Of a DNA stretch of 64,000 nucleotides, positions 42,616 to 50,489 are shown in pieces; position 1 is the first letter of the stretch, and each line of letters starts with the position of its first letter. Position numbers and translations under genes: made by a program. Under the pieces are notes generated by a model. The model searched no databases, was not told the origin of the DNA, and was given only the letters and a program-made list of their open reading frames with translations. This DNA is from Xenophilus arseniciresistens (GTDB lineage: Bacteria; Pseudomonadota; Gammaproteobacteria; Burkholderiales; Burkholderiaceae_C): the NCBI RefSeq assembly GCF_028023875.1, contig NZ_JAQIPB010000002.1, positions 434,001 through 498,000 of the forward strand, in the 5' to 3' direction.

Positions 42616-44040
42616 ATGTCCATTCCCTTTCGCATCACCGACATCCAGTTCTACGAGCGCGGCGTTCACATGCGCCTGCCCTTTCGCTTCGGCGTGGTCA
42701 CGCTCACCGCCTGCCCCCAGGCCTTCGTGCGCGTGCGCATCGAAACGGCCGACGGCCGCAACGCCGAAGGCGCCGCGGCGGAACTGCTGGCGCCCAAGTG
42801 GTTCGACAAGAACCTGGCGCTGAGCAACGAAGACAACTTCGAGCAACTGCGCCGCGCGCTGCGGCTTGCGCGCCAGGCCTACCTGGCCGATGCGGGGGCG
42901 CGCGACGCCTTCGGCCACTTCAGCGCGCACTACCAGCGGCAGATCGACGCCGCCGCGCGCGAGGGCCTGAACCCGCTGATCGCCTGCTTCGGCCCGGCCC
43001 TGATCGACAAGGCCCTGCTGGACGCGCTGTGCCGGGCCGAGGGGCTGCCCTTTCACACGGCGCTGCAGCGCAACCTGCCGGGCATCGATGCGCGCCTCAC
43101 GCCCGACCTGGCCGGCTTCGACCTCGGCGCCTTTCTGGCCAGCCTGGCGCCTGCGCCCACCATCGCCCTGCGGCACACGGTGGGCATGCTGGACCCGATC
43201 ACGAACGCCGACATCGCGCAGCGGCTGGACGACGGCCTGCCTGAAAGCCTGCAGGAAGTGGTGGCCGCAACCGGCTGCCGCCACTTCAAGCTCAAGGTGG
43301 CGGGCGATGCCGGGCCGGACATTGCACGCCTGACACGCATCGCGCAGGTGCTGGACACGCTGCCCAGCTACCGGATCACGCTCGACGGCAACGAGCAGTT
43401 CACCGACGCCACGGCCGCTGCGGCCTTCTGGCAGCGCGTGCAGGCCACACCCGCCCTGCACCGGCTGGCGCAGGCCACGCTCTATATCGAGCAGCCGCTG
43501 CCGCGCGCCCTGGCACTGAGCAGCGACGTGCGTCCGCTGGCCGCGATGCGGCCGGTGCTGATCGACGAGTCCGACGCCACGCTGGACGCCTTCCCGCGTG
43601 CGCTGGCCTGCGGCTACACGGGTGTGTCGAGCAAGGCCTGCAAGGGCCTTTACCGCTCGCTCCTCAACGCGGCGCGCTGCCGCCAGCGCAACGAACAGGC
43701 CCGGCGCGACGGCCGCGAAGCCGCGTACTTCATGTCGGCGGAAGACCTGACCACGCAGGCCGGACTGGCCGTGCAGCAGGACCTGGCCCTGGTCGGCCTG
43801 ATCGGACTGGGCCACGTGGAGCGCAATGGCCATCACTACGTCGACGGCTTCGGCACCGCGCCAGCCGCCGAAGCGCAGGCCTTCGCCAGCGCCCATGCCG
43901 ACCTGTACCAGAGCGCCAGCCACCCGCGCCTGCACATCCGGGCCGGGCAACTGGCGCTGGACAGCCTCAATGCGGCGGTGGGCTTTGCCACGGCCACCCA
44001 TCCGCACTGGGGCACGCTGCAGCCCATGGCATCGGCATAA
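42616..44040 (+). CDS. Enolase-superfamily enzyme (mandelate racemase/muconate lactonizing-like)
   Basis: 474 aa, longer than the usual 350-400 aa. Candidate barrel residues: Lys in HFKLKVAG (base on beta-strand 2), Asp in TLDGNEQF, Glu in YIEQPLPR and Asp/Glu in LIDESD (metal ligands in the normal order). Such enzymes abstract the alpha-proton of a carboxylate for racemisation, dehydration or lactonisation. It follows the isomerase by 19 bp, in the same operon. A TetR-type site begins at its stop codon. Substrate unknown. Confidence 0.85.
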   Translation: MSIPFRITDIQFYERGVHMRLPFRFGVVTLTACPQAFVRVRIETADGRNAEGAAAELLAPKWFDKNLALSNEDNFEQLRRALRLARQAYLADAGARDAFGHFSAHYQRQIDAAAREGLNPLIACFGPALIDKALLDALCRAEGLPFHTALQRNLPGIDARLTPDLAGFDLGAFLASLAPAPTIALRHTVGMLDPITNADIAQRLDDGLPESLQEVVAATGCRHFKLKVAGDAGPDIARLTRIAQVLDTLPSYRITLDGNEQFTDATAAAAFWQRVQATPALHRLAQATLYIEQPLPRALALSSDVRPLAAMRPVLIDESDATLDAFPRALACGYTGVSSKACKGLYRSLLNAARCRQRNEQARRDGREAAYFMSAEDLTTQAGLAVQQDLALVGLIGLGHVERNGHHYVDGFGTAPAAEAQAFASAHADLYQSASHPRLHIRAGQLALDSLNAAVGFATATHPHWGTLQPMASA

Positions 44041-44058
44041 ATCACCAATCGGTTAATT
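44039..44058. promoter_or_regulatory. TetR operator site 4 (degenerate)
   Basis: AAATCAC-CAATCG-GTTAATT: five of seven arm positions pair and the same seven-six-seven spacing is kept. It starts at the stop codon of the enolase-superfamily gene and is about 150 bp upstream of site 3. It could serve as an auxiliary site. Confidence 0.5.
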
Positions 44059-44209
44059 CGAGCCGCCGCGCATGCGGCGTGTGCACCGGCGTGGGCTCGC
44101 GCCCACAGGTTCCCGGTCACATCACGTCCTAAATACTAGGGAAAACCATCACATACCCACCGCTAGCAGCGCTTGGCGCCTATCACGGCTCATCCTAAAA
44201 TTCACATTC

Positions 44210-44229
44210 AATTCACCAAACAGTGAATT
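44210..44229. promoter_or_regulatory. TetR operator site 3 (upstream of the second Bug gene)
   Basis: AATTCAC-CAAACA-GTGAATT: a perfect inverted repeat with the same seven-six-seven design. An extra half-site AATTCAC lies 11 bp to the left (44199-44205). It is 47 bp before the Bug gene at 44277, consistent with control of a second operon. The rest of 44059-44198 shows no feature I recognise. Confidence 0.78.
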
Positions 44230-44276
44230 AAACAAGCCCCAGGCTCCTGCAGGGCCTGCACAGACACGGAGACATC

Positions 44277-45245
44277 ATGAAGTTCGCAACCCTTCTTCCC
44301 GCGTTGGCCGCACTGAGCCTGAGCACCGCCGCCTTCGCCCAGGACGGCTACCCCAACAAGCCGATCCGCGTGGTGGTGCCCTTCGCCGCCGGCAGCACCA
44401 CCGACATCATTGCCCGCGCCATCGCCGACAAGATGGGCCAGAGCATGGGCCAGACGCTGGTGGTGGACAACCGCGGCGGCGCCAGCGGCACCATCGGCCA
44501 GCAGGTCGTGGCCACGGCGGCGCCGGACGGCTACACGATCATGATCCACTCGTCCTCGCACACGGTCAGCCCCTCCACCTTCGCCAAGCTGCCCTTCGAC
44601 ACGCTGGCCGACTTCGCGCCCGTCACGCCCATCAGCAGCACGCCCAACGTGCTGGTGATCTCGCCGAGCAAGAACATCAAGTCGGTGCAGGACCTCGTGG
44701 CCCGCGCCAAGGCCGAGCCCGGCAAGCTGAACTTCGCTTCCGCCGGCCAGGGCAGCGCCACGCACCTGAACGCCGAGAAGTTCAAGATGGCCGCCAAGAT
44801 CGACGCGACGAACATCCCCTTCAAGGGATCCGGCGAAGCCGTGAGCGAAGTGCTCTCTGGCCGCGTGGACTACTACTTCTCGCCCATCTCGCCGGTCATC
44901 GGCCAGATCAAGGACGGCCAGCTGCTGGCTCTGGCCGTGGGCTCGCCCAAGCGCGCCACCGCGCTGCCCGACGTGCCCACCACCGCCGAAGCTGGCGTGC
45001 CGGGCTCGGAGTTCAACTTCTGGATCGGCATGATGGCCCCGGCCAAGACGCCCAAGGCCATCGTCAACCGCCTGCACGACGAAGTCGTGAAGGCGCTGGC
45101 CACGCCCGAAGTCAAGGAACGCTTCCTCAAGCTGGGCGCCGACGCCTGGACGCTCAAGCCCGAGCAGTTCGACGCCTATATCCGCGACGAGATCAAGAGC
45201 AACGCGGCGCTGGTGAAGGCTGCCGGCCTCTCGCCCGCGCAGTAA
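44277..45245 (+). CDS. Bug/TctC-family substrate-binding protein
   Basis: 322 aa. The signal peptide ends at ...LSTAAFAQDGYPNKPIRVVVPF; motifs FAAGSTTDIIARAIADKMGQ, GQTLVVDNRGGASG and AAPDGYTI are typical. ACGGAGACATC precedes the ATG. It begins the operon 44277-48570 and may feed the TctAB carrier encoded upstream, or act as a second receptor for it. Confidence 0.92.
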   Translation: MKFATLLPALAALSLSTAAFAQDGYPNKPIRVVVPFAAGSTTDIIARAIADKMGQSMGQTLVVDNRGGASGTIGQQVVATAAPDGYTIMIHSSSHTVSPSTFAKLPFDTLADFAPVTPISSTPNVLVISPSKNIKSVQDLVARAKAEPGKLNFASAGQGSATHLNAEKFKMAAKIDATNIPFKGSGEAVSEVLSGRVDYYFSPISPVIGQIKDGQLLALAVGSPKRATALPDVPTTAEAGVPGSEFNFWIGMMAPAKTPKAIVNRLHDEVVKALATPEVKERFLKLGADAWTLKPEQFDAYIRDEIKSNAALVKAAGLSPAQ

Positions 45246-45296
45246 GCGCCGTTTTTTTCATCCCCTTTCTCCCTTTTCCCCTCAGCAGGCACACAC

Positions 45297-46472
45297 ATGG
45301 CTACCCAAAGACTCGGACTCATCATGCACGGCGTCACCGGACGCATGGGGATGAACCAGCACCTGATCCGCTCCATCGTCGCGATCCGCGCGCAAGGCGG
45401 CGTGACGCTGTCCAACGGCGACAAGGTGATGCCCGACCCGATCCTGATCGGCCGCAACGCCGAGAAGATCGAGGCACTGGCCAAGGCCCATGGCATCGCC
45501 CGCTGGGGCACCGACCTGGACGCCGCGCTGGCCAACAAGGACGACACCGTCTTCTTCGACGCCGGCACCACGCAGATGCGCCCCACGCTGCTGGCCAAGG
45601 CCATCCGCGCGGGCAAGCATGTGTATTGCGAAAAGCCCATCGCCACCAACCTCAACGAGGCGGTGGAGATCGCGCGCCTGGCCGATGAGGCCGGCAAGGC
45701 CACGGGCCTCAAGCACGGCGCCGTGCAGGACAAGCTCTTTTTGCCGGGCCTGCGCAAGCTCGACATGCTGCGCCGCGCCGGCTTCTTCGGCCGCATGCTC
45801 AGCGTGCGCCTGGAGTTTGGCTACTGGGTGTTTGAAGGCGATCTGCAGCCCATCCAGCGCCCGAGCTGGAACTACCGCGAAGAAGACGGCGGCGGCATGA
45901 TCCTGGACATGATGTGCCACTGGCGCTATGTGCTGGACAACCTGTTCGGTGAAGTGCAGTCCATCTCCTGCCTGGGCGCCACGCACATCCCCAAGCGCTG
46001 GGACGAGAACGGCAAGGAGTACGTGGCCACGGCCGACGACGCTGCCTACGCCACGGCCGAATTGAAGGGCCACAACGGCGAAAACGTGATCGCGCAGCTG
46101 AACATGAGCTGGGCGACGCGCGTGCGCCGCGACGACCTGGTCACCTTCCATGTGGACGGCACCGACGGCTCGGCCGTCGCCGGCCTGCAAAGCTGCCGCG
46201 CCCAGTCGCGCGTGGCCACGCCGCGCCCGGTGTGGAACCCGGACATCAAGCAGAACATGAACTTCTTCGACCAGTGGCAGGAGATCCCGGACTCGCAGGT
46301 CTACGACAACGGCTTCAAGATCCAGTGGGAGCACTTCATCCGCCACGTGGTGGAAGACGCGCCCTACAAGTGGACCCTGCCCGAAGGCGCCAAGGGCGTG
46401 CAGCTGGTCGAGGCCGCGCTGGCCTCGTGGAAGGAACGCCGCTGGATCGACGTGCCGGCCCTGAACGTCTGA
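45297..46472 (+). CDS. Gfo/Idh/MocA-family NAD(P)-dependent oxidoreductase
   Basis: 391 aa. N-terminal Rossmann domain with GVTGRMGMN (about 12-20) and the family's Glu-Lys-Pro motif in VYCEKPIATN (about 112-121). The C-terminal alpha/beta domain carries GGGMILDMMCHWRYVLDN, with an Asp and a His in the catalytic region. It oxidises a hydroxyl of a sugar, inositol or sugar acid. It lies 51 bp after the Bug gene and 11 bp before the DUF993 gene, clearly in one operon. Confidence 0.9.
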   Translation: MATQRLGLIMHGVTGRMGMNQHLIRSIVAIRAQGGVTLSNGDKVMPDPILIGRNAEKIEALAKAHGIARWGTDLDAALANKDDTVFFDAGTTQMRPTLLAKAIRAGKHVYCEKPIATNLNEAVEIARLADEAGKATGLKHGAVQDKLFLPGLRKLDMLRRAGFFGRMLSVRLEFGYWVFEGDLQPIQRPSWNYREEDGGGMILDMMCHWRYVLDNLFGEVQSISCLGATHIPKRWDENGKEYVATADDAAYATAELKGHNGENVIAQLNMSWATRVRRDDLVTFHVDGTDGSAVAGLQSCRAQSRVATPRPVWNPDIKQNMNFFDQWQEIPDSQVYDNGFKIQWEHFIRHVVEDAPYKWTLPEGAKGVQLVEAALASWKERRWIDVPALNV

Positions 46473-46483
46473 GGACACACGCC

Positions 46484-47668
46484 ATGGCTCTTTCGATCAA
46501 GCTGCCCACGCCTGCCAGTCTGGCCGACTACGCGCTGCAAGGCACGCCGCTGGCGCGCCCGCCCGCGGGCCTGAAGTTCAACCGCATCGCCTACTCGGCC
46601 GCGCATGTGGTGGCCGATCCGCTGGCCGCGGTCGACCCCTGGCTCACGGCCGCCGTGGACTGGGACGCGACCATCGCCTACCGCCAGCACCTGTGGTCGC
46701 TGGGCCTGGGCGTGGCCGAAGCCATGGACACGGCCCAGCGCGGCATGGGCCTGGACTGGCCCACTTCGCTGGAGCTGATCCGCCGCTCGCTCGATGCGGC
46801 CAAGGACCACCCGGGTGCCTTCGTGGCCTCGGGCTGCGGCACCGACCACCTGGACATCGACGCGGTGAAAACCGTGGACGACGTGATCCGCGGCTACGAA
46901 GAGCAGATGGCCGCGATCGAGAAGCTGGGCGGCAAGCTGATCATCATGGCCAGCCGCGCGCTGGCCCGCGTGGCCAGGAGCCCGGCCGACTACGAGCGCG
47001 TCTACGGCCGCATCCTGTCGCAGGCGAAACAGCCTGTCGTGCTGCACTGGCTGGGCCCGATGTTCGACCCGGCGCTGGCCGGCTATTGGGGCAGCGACAA
47101 CGTCGATGCCGCGATGGACACGGCCCTGGCCGTGATCGCCGCCCACCCGAGCAAGGTCGACGGCATCAAGATTTCCCTCCTCGACAAGGACAAGGAAATC
47201 GCGATGCGCCGCCGGCTGCCCGCGGGCGTGCGCATGTACACGGGCGACGATTTCAACTATGCCGAGCTGATCGCCGGCGACGGCTGGGGCAGCGAAGTGA
47301 TGCACGGCCAGAGCGACGCGCTGCTGGGCATCTTCGACGCCATCGCGCCGGCGGCCAGCGCGGCGCTGGGCGAGCTGGCGCAGGGCAACGAAGAAAAGTT
47401 CCACGCGATCCTCGGCCCCACGGTGCCGCTGTCGCGCCACATCTTTGCGGCGCCCACGCGCTTCTACAAGACCGGCGTGGTCTTCATGGCCTGGCTCAAC
47501 GGCCACCAGCAGCACTTCAGCATGGTCGGCGGCCAGCAGAGCACGCGCTCGCTGCAGCACCTGGCCGAGCTGTTCCGCCTGGCCGATGCGGCCAACGTGC
47601 TCGAGAAGCCCGAGCTGGCGGTGCAGCGCATGAAGTCGCTGCTGGCCGTGTACGGCATCGACGCCTGA
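46484..47668 (+). CDS. DUF993 family protein (dihydrodipicolinate synthase-like barrel)
   Basis: 394 aa. Recognised by the DUF993 pattern: GLKFNRIAYSAAHVVADPLA, DWDATIAYRQHLWSLGLGVAEAMDTAQRGMGLDW and VDGIKISLLDKDKEIAMRRRLP, where the Lys in DGIKIS is a Schiff-base candidate by analogy with class I aldolases. The reaction is not established to my knowledge. It is constantly accompanied by a Gfo/Idh/MocA dehydrogenase and a TIM-barrel isomerase, as here, so an aldolase-type step on the oxidised substrate is a fair guess. Confidence 0.8.
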   Translation: MALSIKLPTPASLADYALQGTPLARPPAGLKFNRIAYSAAHVVADPLAAVDPWLTAAVDWDATIAYRQHLWSLGLGVAEAMDTAQRGMGLDWPTSLELIRRSLDAAKDHPGAFVASGCGTDHLDIDAVKTVDDVIRGYEEQMAAIEKLGGKLIIMASRALARVARSPADYERVYGRILSQAKQPVVLHWLGPMFDPALAGYWGSDNVDAAMDTALAVIAAHPSKVDGIKISLLDKDKEIAMRRRLPAGVRMYTGDDFNYAELIAGDGWGSEVMHGQSDALLGIFDAIAPAASAALGELAQGNEEKFHAILGPTVPLSRHIFAAPTRFYKTGVVFMAWLNGHQQHFSMVGGQQSTRSLQHLAELFRLADAANVLEKPELAVQRMKSLLAVYGIDA

Positions 47669-47682
47669 ACGAGCAGCCTGCG

Positions 47683-48570
47683 ATGCGCGACTTCTCCGCC
47701 AACCACGACTGGCTGTCGATCAACACGGCCACCATCCGCAAGCAGGCCGGCGCCGAAGTGCCGCTGGACCGGCTCATCGACCAGTGCGCCGCCGCCGGCG
47801 TGCGCGCCATCAGCCCCTGGCGCGACCAGGTGGCGGCCGTGGGCCTGGACAAGGTCGCGGCCCAGCTCAAGGCGCTGGGCATCGGCCTGTCGGGCTACTG
47901 CCGCGGCGGCTTCTTTCCGGCGCCCGACGCCGCGGGCCTCAAGGCCGCGCTGGAGGACAACCGCCGCGCCATCGACGAAGCCAAGACGCTGAACGCCGCC
48001 TGCCTGGTGCTGGTGGTGGGCGCCCTGCCCGGCGCGCTGAACGGCAAGGCGGCCTACACCGACCTCGCGCGCGCACGCACCGAGGTGCGCGACGGCATCG
48101 CGGCATCCCTCGAGTACGCGCGCGAAGTGGGCATGCCGCTGGCCATCGAGCCGCTGCATCCCATGCAGGCCGCCGACCGCGCCTGCATCAACACGCTGGA
48201 GCAGTCGCTGGACCTGTGCGACGAACTGGATGCGCAGCAAAGCGGCATGCTGGGCGTGGCGCTGGACGTCTATCACACCTGGTGGGACCCGAAGCTCGCG
48301 CAGCAGATCGCGCGTGCCGGCGACGCGAAGAACACGCGCCTGCTGGCCTACCACGTCTGCGACTGGCTCACGCCCACGCGCGACCTGCTCAACGACCGCG
48401 GCATGATGGGCGACGGCGTGATCGAGCTGAAGAAGATCCGCGGCTGGGTGGAGGCCGCGGGCTTTGCGGGCTTCAGCGAAGTCGAGATCTTCTCGAGCCT
48501 GGACTGGTGGCAGCGCAGCGGCGAAGAAACGCTGGCCACCTGCATCGAGCGCCATCGCAGCGTGGTCTGA
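47683..48570 (+). CDS. TIM-barrel sugar phosphate isomerase/epimerase family protein
   Basis: 295 aa. AP endonuclease 2-like barrel: Glu in LAIEPLHPMQ, Asp/His in ALDVYHTWWDP, His/Asp in AYHVCDWLTP and Glu in SEVEIFSS form a complete metal site. It lies 14 bp after the DUF993 gene. It is only distantly similar to the 41763 protein, so the two are not recent duplicates. Probably the last enzyme of this operon; an EamA transporter follows after 88 bp. Confidence 0.87.
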   Translation: MRDFSANHDWLSINTATIRKQAGAEVPLDRLIDQCAAAGVRAISPWRDQVAAVGLDKVAAQLKALGIGLSGYCRGGFFPAPDAAGLKAALEDNRRAIDEAKTLNAACLVLVVGALPGALNGKAAYTDLARARTEVRDGIAASLEYAREVGMPLAIEPLHPMQAADRACINTLEQSLDLCDELDAQQSGMLGVALDVYHTWWDPKLAQQIARAGDAKNTRLLAYHVCDWLTPTRDLLNDRGMMGDGVIELKKIRGWVEAAGFAGFSEVEIFSSLDWWQRSGEETLATCIERHRSVV

Positions 48571-48658
48571 GGCGCTGCTGCAGCAACGCACCGTGGCGGC
48601 GCCTGGTTTTGACCCAGCGCCAGCACGACGCGCGCATCGCCCCTATGCTCGCGCCCGC

Positions 48659-49591
48659 ATGACCGTTTCCACCTCCAAGCCCCTGGCCGCCGCGCCCCAC
48701 CGCCACCCGCACGCGCTGCGCGCCGTGCTCATGATGATCGGGGCCTCGGGCTTCTTCGTGGCCAATGACGCAGTGGCCAAGTACGTCAGCCAGATCCTGC
48801 CCTCGGCCCAGCTCATCGTGATGCGCAGTGCCATCGTGGTGCTGCTGATGCTGCTGCTGGCCTGGCACCAGGGCGTGCTGCGCCGCGTGCCGCAGCTGGC
48901 CCACCCGCGCGTGCTGGCGCGCAGCGCCACCGATGCGCTGGGCACGGCCATGTACCTGTTCTCGCTGTTCCAGCTGCCGCTGGCCAATGCCACGGCCATC
49001 AACCAGGGCGCGCCGCTGTTCATGACCCTGTTCGCCGTGCTCTTCCTGCACGAAAAAGCTTCGCCGATGCGCTGGGCCGCGGTGGGCGTGGGCTTTGCGG
49101 GCGTGCTGCTGGTGGTGCGCCCCACCGGCGAGGGCTTCAACGCCTGGGCACTGCTGTGCCTGGCCGGCACCTTGCTGCATGCGCTGCGCGACCTGCTCAC
49201 GCGCCGGCTCGATCCCACCCTGCCCTCCACCGTGGCCACGCTGTCCAGTGCGCTGGCCCTGGGCCTGCTGGCGGCGCTGCTGCTGCCGATGCAGGGCGTC
49301 AAGCCGGTCACGCTGCCCACGCTGGGCCTGATCACGCTGGGCGCCGGCTTCCTGTGCGGCGCCTTCCTGCTCCTGATCGGCGGACTGCGGCTGGGCGAGA
49401 TCTCGCTGCTGGCCCCCTTCCGCTACAGCGGCCTGCTGTTTGCGGTGCTGCTGGGCTACCTGGTCTGGGGCCATGTGCCCGACATGTGGGGCCTGCTGGG
49501 CATCGCCCTGCTCGTCGTCTCGGGCCTGCTGGTGATGCGCGGCGAGCGCGGCCGGGCCCGCCGCGCCGCGGCGGGTGCGCAACCGGGGTGA
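48659..49591 (+). CDS. EamA/DMT-family transporter
   Basis: 310 aa, ten hydrophobic helices in two EamA repeats (VLMMIGASGFFVANDAVAKYVSQILPSAQLIVMRS begins repeat 1; LLCLAGTLLHALRDLLTRRLDPTLPSTVATLSSALAL begins repeat 2). Starts at the ATG at 48659. It may export a metabolite; there is no clear link to neighbours. Ends about 60 bp before the FMN riboswitch. Confidence 0.88.
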   Translation: MTVSTSKPLAAAPHRHPHALRAVLMMIGASGFFVANDAVAKYVSQILPSAQLIVMRSAIVVLLMLLLAWHQGVLRRVPQLAHPRVLARSATDALGTAMYLFSLFQLPLANATAINQGAPLFMTLFAVLFLHEKASPMRWAAVGVGFAGVLLVVRPTGEGFNAWALLCLAGTLLHALRDLLTRRLDPTLPSTVATLSSALALGLLAALLLPMQGVKPVTLPTLGLITLGAGFLCGAFLLLIGGLRLGEISLLAPFRYSGLLFAVLLGYLVWGHVPDMWGLLGIALLVVSGLLVMRGERGRARRAAAGAQPG

Positions 49592-49654
49592 CAGCGCGGT
49601 CTTTGGCCGCTCCCTAGAATCGCGGCCGCAGCGCGCCTCTGGCGCGCCGCAAGC

Positions 49655-49809
49655 GTTCTCAGGGCGGGGTGGAATTCCCCACCGGCGGTGATGGCGACGG
49701 GCAACCGTCGCACAAGCCCGCGAGCGGTCCGTGTGCCAGTCATGCGGATGTCAGCAGACCCGGTGTGACTCCGGGGCCGACGGTCACAGTCCGGATGAAA
49801 GAGAGCGCG
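49655..49809 (+). promoter_or_regulatory. FMN riboswitch (RFN element)
   Basis: Conserved blocks in order: TCTCAGGGCGGGGTGGAATTC, CCCACCGGCGGT, AGCCCGCGAGCG, GTCAGCAGACCCGGTG, ACTCCGGGGCCGACGGTCACAGT, CCGGATGAAAGAGA. They fold into the six-way junction that binds FMN. It precedes the lumazine synthase gene at 49914, so FMN should turn that gene off. The sequence between riboswitch and gene (49810-49913) holds the expression platform. Confidence 0.95.
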
Positions 49810-49825
49810 ATCGCCCTGGCGGTCG

Positions 49826-49846
49826 GCCTTGCCTTGGCGGCAAGGC
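49826..49846 (+). promoter_or_regulatory. Expression-platform hairpin of the FMN riboswitch
   Basis: GCCTTGCC-TTGGC-GGCAAGGC, an 8-bp perfect stem 17 nt after the aptamer. No T tract follows, so it is not an ordinary intrinsic terminator. It may be an antiterminator, or mark Rho-dependent or translational control. Its distance from the ribosome-binding site (about 55 nt) argues against direct sequestering. Confidence 0.5.
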
Positions 49847-49913
49847 GGCCGCCATGCGCTCGTGCGTTCAAGCGCCCTGATTCAGGAAACCCCTTTTCAA
49901 GACAAAAGGCACC

Positions 49914-50417
49914 ATGAGTCAGCTCAACGACCTTCCCCTCAGCTCCACCGTCGCTTCGGGCGACCAGCGCATCGCGCTCGTCGAAGCACAGTGGCATTCG
50001 GACATCGTGCACCAGGCGCGCGACGCCTTCCTCGAAGAGATGGCGCGCCAGGGCTTTGCGCGCGATCGCATCGACATCTTCGACGTGCCCGGCGCCTTCG
50101 AGATCCCGCTGCACGCGCAGCGCCTGGCCCGCTCGGGCCGCTATGCGGCCGTGGTGTGCTGCGCGCTGGTGGTCGACGGCGGCATCTACCGCCACGAGTT
50201 CGTGGCCACCACGGTTGTCAATGCGCTGATGACGCTGCAGCTGGACACGGGCGTGCCCATGATCTCCGCCGTGCTCACGCCGCACCATTTCCATGAGCAC
50301 ATCGAGCACCGCAAGTACTTCCACCGCCACTTCGCGATCAAGGGCACCGAGGCGGCGCAAGCCTGCGTGAAGACCATCGCGGGCCTGCAGCAGGTGGACG
50401 CGCTGCTGGCCGGCTGA
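49914..50417 (+). CDS. ribH: 6,7-dimethyl-8-ribityllumazine synthase, type II (RibH2-like)
   Basis: 167 aa. Condenses 5-amino-6-ribitylamino-uracil with dihydroxybutanone phosphate to form the riboflavin precursor. VPGAFEIPL is the conserved substrate loop; VVDGGIYRHEFVA in place of the usual RGATPHFDYV loop marks the type II (decameric, Brucella RibH2-like) group. It is controlled by the FMN riboswitch but stands alone, without other rib genes. A second, housekeeping ribH would be expected elsewhere in the genome. Confidence 0.9.
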   Translation: MSQLNDLPLSSTVASGDQRIALVEAQWHSDIVHQARDAFLEEMARQGFARDRIDIFDVPGAFEIPLHAQRLARSGRYAAVVCCALVVDGGIYRHEFVATTVVNALMTLQLDTGVPMISAVLTPHHFHEHIEHRKYFHRHFAIKGTEAAQACVKTIAGLQQVDALLAG

Positions 50418-50489
50418 GCGCGTAGGCGAAGGGCGCATTGCTGCGCCCGCGCGCTTGCGCCCCCGGGTGCAGCCCGCCACACTGCGCGC

